A stretch of 47,285 nt of DNA, taken from a virus. Location of the stretch: positions 1 through 47,285 of the IMG/VR virus record IMGVR_UViG_3300047444_001245; one strand, written 5' to 3'. The notes beneath the pieces are model-generated. The model made no database searches, was not told the origin of the DNA, and worked only from the letters and a program-made list of their open reading frames with translations. This document shows, one piece after another, positions 14,393 through 22,246 of the stretch (positions are counted from its first letter, which is position 1; every line of letters begins with the position of its first letter). Position numbers and translations under genes: made by a program.

Positions 14393-16354
14393 ATGCCATA
14401 CTCGACCGTAGATCAGGTTCCGTCCTACGTGCCGGCGGGAAAGCGCGCGCAGTGGATGGCCGTCTGGAACTCGGCGCGCAAGGCCGCGCTGAAGGACGGG
14501 ATGCCGGACAAGGACGCGGAGGCGAAGGCGTTCCGCGAGGCCAACGGCGTCGCCGGGCCCGGGTCGGAGAAGATCACGAAGTATAGTGACGACCAAGAAC
14601 GCGATGATCATGGACGTTGGACCGAGGCAGCTTCAACCAAGAAAGATCATCGTGATGCTATGAAGTGGCACGACGCGAAAGCGGCGGAGGAAGAAGCTGC
14701 AGGACATCCGGTGACGGCAGATTACCACCGTGAAGCTGCAGGAAAACATCAATATGCGGTCAGCATGGCAGGGAAAAATGGTCCTGGTGTTGACCCGGAT
14801 CATTCAAAATCAGCAAATCGATCTTCAAAAGAAGCTAACCGGGCTTCTCAGTACGCGGCAAGACAAGATAAAGAAAAATCATCAGGAGGTGAAATGAAGA
14901 AGACCGAGGTGCCGGACAACGAGAAGCAGAGCCAGGTCGGGGTCGGCTACGAGAACCCGAGCTCCCGGCCGGGCGCGACGTGCGCCGGCTGCGTCCACTT
15001 CATCTCGCCCGACCGCTGCGAGCACGTGCAGGGCCCGATCGCCGCGGCGGCGTGGTGCCTGAAATTCATCAAGTGCGCTGAGGAGGAAAAGACCGTGACG
15101 ACGACGCTCAAGAAGTTCATCCCGTTCGCGAAGGTGGACAACTCGATCGACCCCGCGACCAAGCTGCCGCGCCGCGAGGTGTGGGGCATCGTCACCGCCG
15201 AGGTCCCCGACAAGGAGGACGAGGTCTGCGACTACGCGAAGTCAAAGCCGTTCTACCAGGCGGTGATCGACGAGATGTCCAAGGCCACGGACGGCAGGAA
15301 CATGTTCCCGCTGCGCGAGATGCACGGGCTCTCCGCCGCGGGCAAGTGCATTGGCTTCGAGTTCCGCGACGCCGACCGCGAGATCTTCATGGGCTTCAAG
15401 GTCGTCGACGACCAGGCCTGGAAGAAGGTCGACGAGGGCGTGTACACGGGCTTCAGCCAGGGCGGGTCGCTCGTCGGCGCGCTGGCGCCGGACCCGGTCT
15501 TCGAGGGCTGCATGCGCTACACGGCGAACCCGAGCGAGGTGTCGCTGGTCGACAACCCGTGCCTCGCGGCCGCGCACTTCGCGTACGTGAAGGCGGACGG
15601 CTCGGTCGAGCTGCGTAAGTTCAAGCGGACGGAGGTCGCGCCGACGTCTACGCGGCTCGAGAAGCTGGAAAAAGAAGTTGCGGATCTTCGTAAGGCGACG
15701 GGCACGGCCCCGCTCACGAAGACGGTCGACGGCGAGGCGCTCGCCGCGGACGCGTTCGCGATCGCCGGCGACGCGAAGAAAGTTTCCACGTGGCGGCTGC
15801 CGCTCAGGTTCGCGACGAAGCAGAAGTCGGCGGCCTACGTGGCGCGCGCCGCGCTGCTCGTCAAGTTCAGCCCGAGGCTGTTCACGGACGCGGAGGCGAA
15901 GCAGGCCCTGAAGGCGATCGCGACGGCCGCGGACTGGGCGGGGGTGGACCCGCTGGCCGTCGTCCTCGAGTTCATCAAGGTGGGCGACCTCCTGCGCGGC
16001 GGGCTGCGCAAGCGCGTCAACAAGCTGGCGAAGACCCGGGACCCGGGCCACCGGCTGAGCTTCGTGGACGCGGACCTCGGGAAGATGTCGATCGTCGCGC
16101 AGCGCCCGGCGAACGCGCAGGCGGACCTGGAGAAGGGCATGTACGAGGTCGGGCAGCTCGCCTGCCTCGTGCAGCAGCTCTCGTACCTCGTCTACGCCGC
16201 GGTGTACGAGCGCGAGCAGGAGCAGGACGGGTCGCTTCTCCCGCAGGACCTGACGGAGAACGTCGACGCGCTGCTCGACACGCTCGTCGCGATGCTCGCC
16301 GAGGAGGCGGGCGAGCTCAGCGAGGAGCTGAACTCGCGGGCCCACGGCGCCTAG
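14393..16354 (+). CDS. ChaB-like / cargo / XkdF-like maturation protease
   Basis: 653 residues from ATG 14393 (GGAGGAG upstream). Residues 1-52 resemble a ChaB-type helical domain (VDQVPSYVPAGKRAQW). Tag copy 5 at 63-76 precedes an AT-rich, Lys/His/Ala helical module (77-165). C197, C200, C209 and C222 (CAGC, RCEH, AWCLKF) give a HiPIP-like iron-sulfur or zinc spacing. Residues 235-405 match the XkdF/prohead serine protease group: H311 (REMHGLS), S355 (GFSQGG) and the conserved PSEVSLVDNP. It probably trims scaffold or head proteins during maturation. Residues 415-435 are a short coiled coil, followed by a helical C-terminus. An internal start at 14894 may give a 486-residue form lacking ChaB and cargo. 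Confidence 0.8.
   Translation: MPYSTVDQVPSYVPAGKRAQWMAVWNSARKAALKDGMPDKDAEAKAFREANGVAGPGSEKITKYSDDQERDDHGRWTEAASTKKDHRDAMKWHDAKAAEEEAAGHPVTADYHREAAGKHQYAVSMAGKNGPGVDPDHSKSANRSSKEANRASQYAARQDKEKSSGGEMKKTEVPDNEKQSQVGVGYENPSSRPGATCAGCVHFISPDRCEHVQGPIAAAAWCLKFIKCAEEEKTVTTTLKKFIPFAKVDNSIDPATKLPRREVWGIVTAEVPDKEDEVCDYAKSKPFYQAVIDEMSKATDGRNMFPLREMHGLSAAGKCIGFEFRDADREIFMGFKVVDDQAWKKVDEGVYTGFSQGGSLVGALAPDPVFEGCMRYTANPSEVSLVDNPCLAAAHFAYVKADGSVELRKFKRTEVAPTSTRLEKLEKEVADLRKATGTAPLTKTVDGEALAADAFAIAGDAKKVSTWRLPLRFATKQKSAAYVARAALLVKFSPRLFTDAEAKQALKAIATAADWAGVDPLAVVLEFIKVGDLLRGGLRKRVNKLAKTRDPGHRLSFVDADLGKMSIVAQRPANAQADLEKGMYEVGQLACLVQQLSYLVYAAVYEREQEQDGSLLPQDLTENVDALLDTLVAMLAEEAGELSEELNSRAHGA
14579..14620 (+). 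repeat. Cargo tag copy 5 (protease N-terminal region)
   Basis: Encodes KYSDDQERDDHGRW at residues 63-76 of the protease gene product, between the ChaB-like segment and an AT-rich helical module. Confidence 0.85.
14884..14896 (+). promoter_or_regulatory. Internal Shine-Dalgarno and ATG in the protease gene
   Basis: AGGAGGTG at 14884-14891 is a near-perfect Shine-Dalgarno, followed by an in-frame ATG at 14894. It sits at the end of the AT-rich inserted module and would start the protease at residue 168 (MKKTEVPDNEKQ). A ribosome binding site this strong is unlikely by chance inside a gene and suggests that the protease is also made separately. Confidence 0.6.
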
Positions 16355-16430
16355 GATTTTTCACGCAGTCGGAAGGATTCACCCGCCGATCGGTCGCGCG
16401 GCGGGATTCGGAAGCGAAGGAGAAACAACG

Positions 16431-17069
16431 ATGAAGATTCAACTCGAAGACCTCGTGAAGGCGCACTCGGGCCTCGCGAGCCACTTCACGAAGGCGGCGG
16501 AGTTCCACGCCGCGGCGCACGACCTGCACAAGGCCCACGCCGCGTTCGCGAAGGCCACCGCCGACGGCATGGAGGACGGCGACGTCCACAAGGGCTACTT
16601 CACGAAGGCCGCCGGCCACCACGAGGCGCACGCCGCGCTCCACAAGGGCATGGCGGAGCACTCCGCCGGCATGGCCGCGGGCATGAACACCAAGGCCAAG
16701 GAAGTGGACCCGAACGACAAGGACGCCGTCGCGAAGGCCGCGCGGGAAGAGGCCGAGGCCAAGGCCGCGCTCGAGGCCGCCGCGGGCGGGACCGAGTCGG
16801 CGCTCGACAAGCTGATGACGGAGACCGTCGCGCGCGTCACGAAGAAGGCGCTCGAGGCCTTCGAGAGCGATCCGGCGATCGCCGCGCGCATTCAGGAGGG
16901 CGTGTTGAGCCGCGTGAACGCGGTGTTGGGAAGCACGATCGTCCCGACCAAGGTGAAGGGCGCGTTCGAGACGGCGCCGACGCTGATCAGGCGTCCCGGC
17001 CAGCCGGACCCGTCCGCCGCGGAGGTCGAGAAGGTCGACGCGTCGCTCCAGGACCTGGTGCAGGCGTAG
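16431..17069 (+). CDS. Histidine-rich scaffold-like protein (212 aa)
   Basis: ATG 16431 follows GAAGGAGA. The N-terminal 85 residues are strongly His/Ala/Lys-rich helices (FHAAAHDLHKAHAAFAK; AAGHHEAHAALHKGMAEH). The middle (95-120) is an Ala/Glu/Lys coiled-coil stretch, and the C-terminal 80 residues contain an Arg/Val helix and a Pro-rich tail. Size, helicity and the position between protease and major capsid protein fit a scaffolding or capsid-assembly protein. The clustered histidines are unusual and could bind metal or respond to pH. No sequence family was recognised with confidence. Confidence 0.6.
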   Translation: MKIQLEDLVKAHSGLASHFTKAAEFHAAAHDLHKAHAAFAKATADGMEDGDVHKGYFTKAAGHHEAHAALHKGMAEHSAGMAAGMNTKAKEVDPNDKDAVAKAAREEAEAKAALEAAAGGTESALDKLMTETVARVTKKALEAFESDPAIAARIQEGVLSRVNAVLGSTIVPTKVKGAFETAPTLIRRPGQPDPSAAEVEKVDASLQDLVQA

Positions 17070-17086
17070 CTCGCAGCGGTTTTGAC

Positions 17087-17108
17087 CCGCGCGCCGGACG
17101 CGCCGCGG
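17087..17108 (+). terminator. GC-rich hairpin upstream of the major capsid gene
   Basis: CCGCG (17087-17091) pairs with CGCGG (17104-17108); an alternative inner stem GCGCG/CGCGC overlaps it. AAATTTT follows. It may attenuate transcription or set a 5' end for the capsid mRNA. Weak evidence. Confidence 0.25.
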
Positions 17109-17139
17109 AAATTTTGGCAGCACAGGAGCTGAGAACAAA

Positions 17140-18801
17140 ATGAAGATTCCACAGGAGCTATACGCCTACGCCACGCTCGAGAGCCGCGGGCAGATCGCGA
17201 AGGCGCTGCAGGACAAGGGGGTCGAGAGCCTCGTCAAGGCGGCTCGCGCCATCCCGCCGAAGGAGTGGTCGCTGGACCATCCACTCGTCAAGAAGGCGGG
17301 CCGCACCCTCGTCAAGGCCGGCGTCACCACGTCGCTCGGCTTCAACTTCTTCGACCTGCGCGGCCCCGCGCTGATGATCTTCCCGCTGCTCACCCCGTTC
17401 ATCCAGATGATCGGGCGGCAGGGCAAGGTCAACGCGGGCGTCGGCACGGCGGCGCACTGGAAGGCCACGCGCAACCCGAACTCGAACTACACCTACGCCG
17501 GCGTCCAGGAAGGGCAGCGCAACGCGACGGCGACCCCGGACGAGATCGACTACCTGGCGACGTACAAGGAGCTCGGCATGGAGGGCGGCGAGACCTTCAC
17601 CGCGCAGTACGCGGGCGAGGGGTACACCGACAACCTGGCCGACGAGCACTTCCGCAACCTGGCGCGCCTCCGGCTCCAGGAGGAGATGATCACCCTCTGG
17701 GGCAACTCCGGCGTCGCCACCGGCAACAACGGCTTCGCCCTCGGGCAGGCCACCACACCGACGCTCACGCTCGGCGCGGGCACGAGCCCGTTCGGGAACG
17801 CCGCCAACGTGTACGTCGCGGTGGTCGCGATCACCGGCATGGGCGTCAACCCCGGCGGGCAGGCCGGCTACGCCGCGCCGCCGACGGTCGCGGGCGGGCT
17901 CACCACGAGCTACACCCGCACGAACGCCGACGGCACGACCATGAACGTCAGCGCCGGCGTCAGCGCGATCTCGAACGTCTCGGCCGCGCAGCTCACGAAC
18001 ACGACCGCGCAGCAGGTGAACGCGTCGATCCCCGCGATGAAGGGCGCCGTGGCCTACGCGTGGTACGTCGGCGTCAACGCCAACTCCACGATCGGGACCC
18101 TGAAGCTGGTCGCGATCACCGCGTGGCCGTCGGTCACGCTGAAGACGCTGCCGGCGGTGGGGGCGCAGGCCGGGAACGCGGCGGGCCTCTCCGTCGACAA
18201 CTCGTTCCAGCCCACGGACTTCGACGGGCTCGGCTCGTACTCCTTCACCAAGGGGAACTGGACGGACATGAACGGCGGCTCGTTCACCCCGCAGGGCAAC
18301 GGCCAGGTGGCGGAGATCGAGTCCGACCTCGCCTTCCTCTGGGACAACTACCAGGCGCAGCCGGACGCGATCTGGTGCTCGGCGGACGTGCGCGCCGCGC
18401 TCGAGTCGGCGATCATCTTCTCGTCGACCGGGCAGAACTCGTTCATCTTCCAGTACGACCGGGCGACGCAGGACTCCGGCCTGCTGGGCGGGTTCATCGT
18501 CAGCGCCTACAAGTCGAAGTACTCGATCAGCCCGACGGGCGGCGTGGCGATCCCCATCCGGATCCACCCGATGTTCCCGGCCGGCACGCTCGTGTACGAC
18601 ATCAACACGAACCCCTACCCGCACTCCAAGGTCCCGGCGGTGCGGCAGTTCCTCATGCAGCGCGACTACTACTCGATCGAGTGGCCGATCGTCACGCGCA
18701 TGTGGACGTTCGGCACGTACGTCCACGAGGTGCTCGCGCACTACATGCCGTGGATCACGGCGATCCGGACCGGCGTCGGCCCGTTCGTCAAGCCGGCCTA
18801 A
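17140..18801 (+). CDS. Major capsid protein with inserted Ig/FN3-like domain
   Basis: 553 residues from ATG 17140 (ACAGGAGCTG upstream). Position after protease and scaffold, and sequence style (PLLTPFIQMIGRQGK, YKELGMEGGETFTAQYAGEG, CSADVRAALESAIIF), mark the main shell protein, probably HK97 fold. The usual length is 300-400 residues. The surplus is residues about 205-350, a beta-rich block ending AVAYAWYVGVNANST...VTLKTLPAV that looks like an FN3/Ig-type decoration domain inserted between core segments and exposed on the capsid surface. C-terminal segments resume the core (QFLMQRDYYSIEWPIV). An N-terminal helical part (1-60) could be a delta-like region cut by the upstream protease; that is inference. 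Confidence 0.85.
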   Translation: MKIPQELYAYATLESRGQIAKALQDKGVESLVKAARAIPPKEWSLDHPLVKKAGRTLVKAGVTTSLGFNFFDLRGPALMIFPLLTPFIQMIGRQGKVNAGVGTAAHWKATRNPNSNYTYAGVQEGQRNATATPDEIDYLATYKELGMEGGETFTAQYAGEGYTDNLADEHFRNLARLRLQEEMITLWGNSGVATGNNGFALGQATTPTLTLGAGTSPFGNAANVYVAVVAITGMGVNPGGQAGYAAPPTVAGGLTTSYTRTNADGTTMNVSAGVSAISNVSAAQLTNTTAQQVNASIPAMKGAVAYAWYVGVNANSTIGTLKLVAITAWPSVTLKTLPAVGAQAGNAAGLSVDNSFQPTDFDGLGSYSFTKGNWTDMNGGSFTPQGNGQVAEIESDLAFLWDNYQAQPDAIWCSADVRAALESAIIFSSTGQNSFIFQYDRATQDSGLLGGFIVSAYKSKYSISPTGGVAIPIRIHPMFPAGTLVYDINTNPYPHSKVPAVRQFLMQRDYYSIEWPIVTRMWTFGTYVHEVLAHYMPWITAIRTGVGPFVKPA

Positions 18802-18808
18802 CCCGTTC

Positions 18809-18825
18809 CGCCGCCTAGCGCGGCG
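18809..18825 (+). terminator. Hairpin after the major capsid gene
   Basis: 6-bp stem CGCCGC (18809-18814) / GCGGCG (18820-18825) around loop CTAGC, 8 nt after the capsid TAA. No T-run. A similar CTAG-loop hairpin follows the tail-fibre gene at 45794-45814. Confidence 0.35.
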
Positions 18826-18916
18826 CTCACGTGCGGTGAAGGGGGCTGCGCATCCTGAAAAACGCAGATAATTTTTCGATGGCCGCGGCAGGAGCGTCCG
18901 GCCGGAAAGAGGAAAG

Positions 18917-20170
18917 ATGAAGATCGCGGTGATGTACCCGAAGAACCCGTTCGCGAGCTGGTACACGCTTGGGGGCTACCGGAAGACGCTCGAGGCGATG
19001 GGCCACGAGGTCGTGGCCGTCGAGTTCCCCGGGAACAACGTCGCGGACGTCGAGCGGCTGCAGAAGCTCGCGCCGACGGCGGAGGAGCTGGGCGCCTGCG
19101 ACCTGGTGCTGTCGACGTTCCACGAGTACGTCGTGCCCTGGCTGATGCCGGTCTACGGCCGCGAGGCCTGGGACCGGGTGATGGAGAAGGTCCCGGTGGT
19201 CGCGCGCTTCGACGAGTCGATGGACCGCCACGACCTGGGGCTGAACCCCGCGCGCGTCGAGGAGCTGAAGGCCTGGGCGCACGCGTGGAGCTTTCCCGCG
19301 GCGCAGGACGCGAAGCGGTACGGCGGCGCCTGGCACCCGTTCGGCGCCGACACGGAGATGTTCAGGCCCTACTGCCGGTGCGCGGAGCCGAAGGTGCTGG
19401 TGTCGCGCGATCGCGGCGCGTGGTGCGAGGCCTGCGGAAATTCGCTGAACTTCAAAAACGGAAAGAACCAGTCCGGGAAGTACCGCATCGGCTTCGTCGG
19501 GTCGTTCTACGAGATGCGCGCGAAGTACCTGCGCGCGCTCGCGCCGCTGCTGCCCGACGACCTGACGTTCCACGCGGGTCCGTGCTTCGTGCAGGACCTG
19601 GACGGGGTCGCGGCCGAGGCGTCGACGTTCCTCCTGGCCGAGAACTACGCGAAGCTGAAGATCTTCTTCTGCCTGCCGCCGATGAGCCGCCTGCTGGTCG
19701 CGAAGGTGTTCGAGGTGATGGCGACGGGCACGTTCCTCATGTACCCGCGCCTGCCCGGCGACGCCGGCGAGAACCTGGAGATCTTCCAGGACGGGGTGCA
19801 CCTCGCGTACTACGAGCCGGGGAACCTGAAGAGGAACGCGGCGCAGATCAGGAGCTGGCTCGAGCAGGACGCGGCGCGCGAGGCGATCGCGAAAGCCGGC
19901 GGCGAGCTGGTCAGGTCGCGCAACACGCTGCGCGGGATGCTCGAGTGCCTGGTCGGCATGGCGGGCAAGAAGACCGAGAAGTACGACGCGGACGTGCCCT
20001 ACCGGTTCGAGAACAAGCCCGCCGCGAAGAGCTCGTCGAGTGTGCGGATCTTCGTGCCGCCGACGTCGATTGAGCGCGGGCGAAAGAAGACGATGACGGA
20101 CGCGGAGACGAAAGAGTCGCCGGCCGAGAGATATGACGCCATGCACCTGATCGGCGGAGGCGAAAAGTGA
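18917..20170 (+). CDS. CgeB-like GT-B glycosyltransferase
   Basis: 417 residues from ATG 18917 (AAAGAGGAAAG upstream). The C-terminal half has the CgeB/GT-B signature: SGKYRIGFVGSFYEMR at about 186-201, LKIFFCLPP, then KVFEVMATGTFLMYPRLPG and FQDGVHLAYYEPGNL, which form the nucleotide-sugar binding region. A Cys-rich segment (PYCRC, WCEACGNS) at about 150-176 may bind zinc. It would transfer a sugar to phage or host surface glycan. It opens a run of eight or nine coupled carbohydrate genes. The last 45 residues are a disordered, charged extension. Donor and acceptor are unknown. Confidence 0.8.
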   Translation: MKIAVMYPKNPFASWYTLGGYRKTLEAMGHEVVAVEFPGNNVADVERLQKLAPTAEELGACDLVLSTFHEYVVPWLMPVYGREAWDRVMEKVPVVARFDESMDRHDLGLNPARVEELKAWAHAWSFPAAQDAKRYGGAWHPFGADTEMFRPYCRCAEPKVLVSRDRGAWCEACGNSLNFKNGKNQSGKYRIGFVGSFYEMRAKYLRALAPLLPDDLTFHAGPCFVQDLDGVAAEASTFLLAENYAKLKIFFCLPPMSRLLVAKVFEVMATGTFLMYPRLPGDAGENLEIFQDGVHLAYYEPGNLKRNAAQIRSWLEQDAAREAIAKAGGELVRSRNTLRGMLECLVGMAGKKTEKYDADVPYRFENKPAAKSSSSVRIFVPPTSIERGRKKTMTDAETKESPAERYDAMHLIGGGEK

Positions 20171-20940
20171 GGCCGCGCGTCTACCGGTTCCCGGACACGC
20201 GAAACTGGGGCGACGTGTTCACGTCGTTCCTGCTGCGCGAGTGGCTGGGGCTGGACTTCGACGAGACGGAGAACGCGTCGGACGCCGACGTGTTCGCCTG
20301 CGGGTCGCTGGTCGAGCGGGTCCCCGACGGGTTCACGGGCCACGTGCTGGGCTGCGGCGCGGGATATGCGTCGACGCGCCGGAACCTGCAGAACATTCAG
20401 GGGCCGGGTCTGCTGCGCGGCGCGCTCACCGCAAAGCGGTGTGGATACAACTTCATCCGCCTCGGTGACCCCGGGCTCTTGGCGTCGCGGTTTGCCACGC
20501 CGGGGCTGAAGAGGTCCTACGGGCTCGGGGTCATCCCCCACACCGTGGACAAGAACAACGGGGAGCTCGCCTACTTCGCGGACGCGCTGGGGGCGCTGCT
20601 CATCGACATCGAGGCGGGCGTGCGCGAGGTGATCGACGCGATCGCGCAGTGCCAGCGCGTCGTGTCGTCGTCGCTCCACGGGCTCGTGATCGCCGACTCG
20701 CTGGGCGTGCCGTCCGCGTGGTGGCAGCCGCAGCCGTCGAAGCTGCTGGGCGACGGGTTCAAGTTCTACGACTACTACTCGGCGTACGGCGAGCTGGCGA
20801 GCCCGTCGCGGACGATCGAAGACGCGGTCTGCCAGACGCGCGACGTCGAGAAGAACCGGCACGACGTCTCGGAGGTATTCCAGGAGTTTGCCTACGTCAT
20901 GGCGAACGGCCCCCTGGCCAAAACGGAGGCGACGGTGTGA
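20167..20940 (+). CDS. Polysaccharide pyruvyltransferase-like protein
   Basis: 257 residues from GTG 20167 (GTGA overlap). It shows the PF04230-like features: NWGDVFTSFLLREWLGL near the N-terminus, VLGCGAGYAS, GDPGLLAS, GLGVIPH, and the conserved C-terminal RVVSSSLHGLVIADSLGVPS. Family members add ketal pyruvate from phosphoenolpyruvate to sugars of capsules and exopolysaccharides. Here it would modify a surface sugar assembled by the neighbouring glycosyltransferases, for example adding negative charge. Somewhat shorter than bacterial relatives (about 300-400 residues) but with the key motifs. Confidence 0.85.
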   Translation: MRPRVYRFPDTRNWGDVFTSFLLREWLGLDFDETENASDADVFACGSLVERVPDGFTGHVLGCGAGYASTRRNLQNIQGPGLLRGALTAKRCGYNFIRLGDPGLLASRFATPGLKRSYGLGVIPHTVDKNNGELAYFADALGALLIDIEAGVREVIDAIAQCQRVVSSSLHGLVIADSLGVPSAWWQPQPSKLLGDGFKFYDYYSAYGELASPSRTIEDAVCQTRDVEKNRHDVSEVFQEFAYVMANGPLAKTEATV

Positions 20941-21524
20941 ACAAGATCGCGCTCACCTTCGACGATGGCCCGAACGCGCGGCACACGGACGAGCTGCTGG
21001 CGGTGCTCGCGCGGCACGGGGTCAAGGCGACGTTCTTCATGATCGGGAAGTTCGCGGCGCAGCTGCCCGAGGTCGCGAGGCGCGTGGCGATCGCGGGGCA
21101 CGCGATCGGGAACCATACGATGAACCATGCGCGGCTGACGGAGCTGGCGGAGGAAGACATCGCGCGAGAGATCTCCGACTGCGACGGCGAACTTGGGAAG
21201 ATTGTCGGAGAACACTCGCTTTTGTTCCGCGCGCCGTTCATGCTCTCGAACGCTGTCGTGGAGAAGATCGTCGAAGACTACGGTTTGACCCCGGTCGGGT
21301 ACGATGCGGCCGGCGGCGACGGCGCGCCGCGCACCGCGGACGAGATCTTCGCGAAGGTCGTCAACGAGCTAGGCGACGGGGGCGGGACCGTGCTGCTGCA
21401 TGACGGCTGCCACCACGACGTGAATGCCGACCGGTCGTCGACCATCGAGGCCGTGGACCGGCTGATCGCGCGCCGGAAGTGGAAAGACGGATTCGAGTTC
21501 GCGCTTCCGCAGGAGCTAACCTGA
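20937..21524 (+). CDS. NodB-type polysaccharide deacetylase
   Basis: 195 residues from GTG 20937 (GTGA overlap). Motifs of carbohydrate esterase family 4 are in order: TFDDGP (7-12, catalytic base and metal Asp), H60/H64 in NHTMNH (metal ligands), RAPF (98-101), and LLHDG (153-157, catalytic His). Motif 4, which normally holds a Trp, reads GYDAAGGD and is divergent. No signal peptide, so the enzyme is cytoplasmic and probably N-deacetylates a sugar intermediate or glycan made by this cluster, rather than acting as an exported peptidoglycan depolymerase. Confidence 0.88.
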   Translation: MNKIALTFDDGPNARHTDELLAVLARHGVKATFFMIGKFAAQLPEVARRVAIAGHAIGNHTMNHARLTELAEEDIAREISDCDGELGKIVGEHSLLFRAPFMLSNAVVEKIVEDYGLTPVGYDAAGGDGAPRTADEIFAKVVNELGDGGGTVLLHDGCHHDVNADRSSTIEAVDRLIARRKWKDGFEFALPQELT

Positions 21525-22246
21525 TGGCGAAGGAGCTCGAGGTGAAAAGCTTAACGCCGGCGATGCGCGAGCGCTGCGAGCGGACGATCGGGTCGAACCC
21601 GTTCTTCCTGCTCGTCGCCGACGCGCTCGCGAGCGGGACCGCGCTGTCGGTCGTCCGCATGGGCGACGGCGAAAAGCGGCTGTTCGAGCACTGCGCGAGC
21701 CACGGCGGCGAGGTCGTCCCGCCCAACTCGCCGTTCGACCGCGCCTGGCTGCGACAGATGGGGTGCCTCGGCATCCCGTGCGGCGAGCTGTACGTCCGGC
21801 TGAAGCGCGCCGCGGAGGAGTGCACGTACTTCGCTCCGCAGCTGATGGGGGCGCAGCGCCCGGAGTTCGACGTCGCGGCGACGTTCAGGCCGCGCGACCG
21901 GTACGTGGACAACTGGTTCGTGCGCGAATGGGAGACGAAGCTGCAGGACGCGCTGCTGCGCGCGGCGAAGAAGGTCTGTTTCATCCACGGGGACGAGGCC
22001 GTGATTGGGAAGTTTCGAAAGAGGTTCATCGGCTCCGCGCCGAACGGGCTGCTCGCGGTCCACCAGCTGTGCTGCTGGAAGGAGTCGGACGAGGTGGTCG
22101 AACGCGTGAAGAACGACGACGCGCCGCTGGTGCTATACGCCGGCGGTCCCGCGGGCAAGTTCATCGGCCCCGCGATCGCGTCCGGCGGCGGGCGGCCGAA
22201 GGTCGTGATTGACCTTGGGCAGGCCGCGGCGAAGGAGTGGCTGTGA
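21524..22246 (+). CDS. GT-D fold glycosyltransferase
   Basis: 240 residues from ATG 21524, whose A is the last base of the upstream stop (TGATG). The motif LSVVRMGDGEKRLFEH (41-56) is the GT-D (DUF1792-like) signature, in which the D-G-E residues bind metal and nucleotide sugar. Later segments PLVLYAGGPAGKFIGP and PKVVIDLGQ fit the same fold. It would extend the glycan built here. In bacteria, GT-D enzymes glucosylate serine-rich adhesin glycans, so a protein-linked glycan is conceivable, but the acceptor is unknown. Confidence 0.75.
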   Translation: MAKELEVKSLTPAMRERCERTIGSNPFFLLVADALASGTALSVVRMGDGEKRLFEHCASHGGEVVPPNSPFDRAWLRQMGCLGIPCGELYVRLKRAAEECTYFAPQLMGAQRPEFDVAATFRPRDRYVDNWFVREWETKLQDALLRAAKKVCFIHGDEAVIGKFRKRFIGSAPNGLLAVHQLCCWKESDEVVERVKNDDAPLVLYAGGPAGKFIGPAIASGGGRPKVVIDLGQAAAKEWL

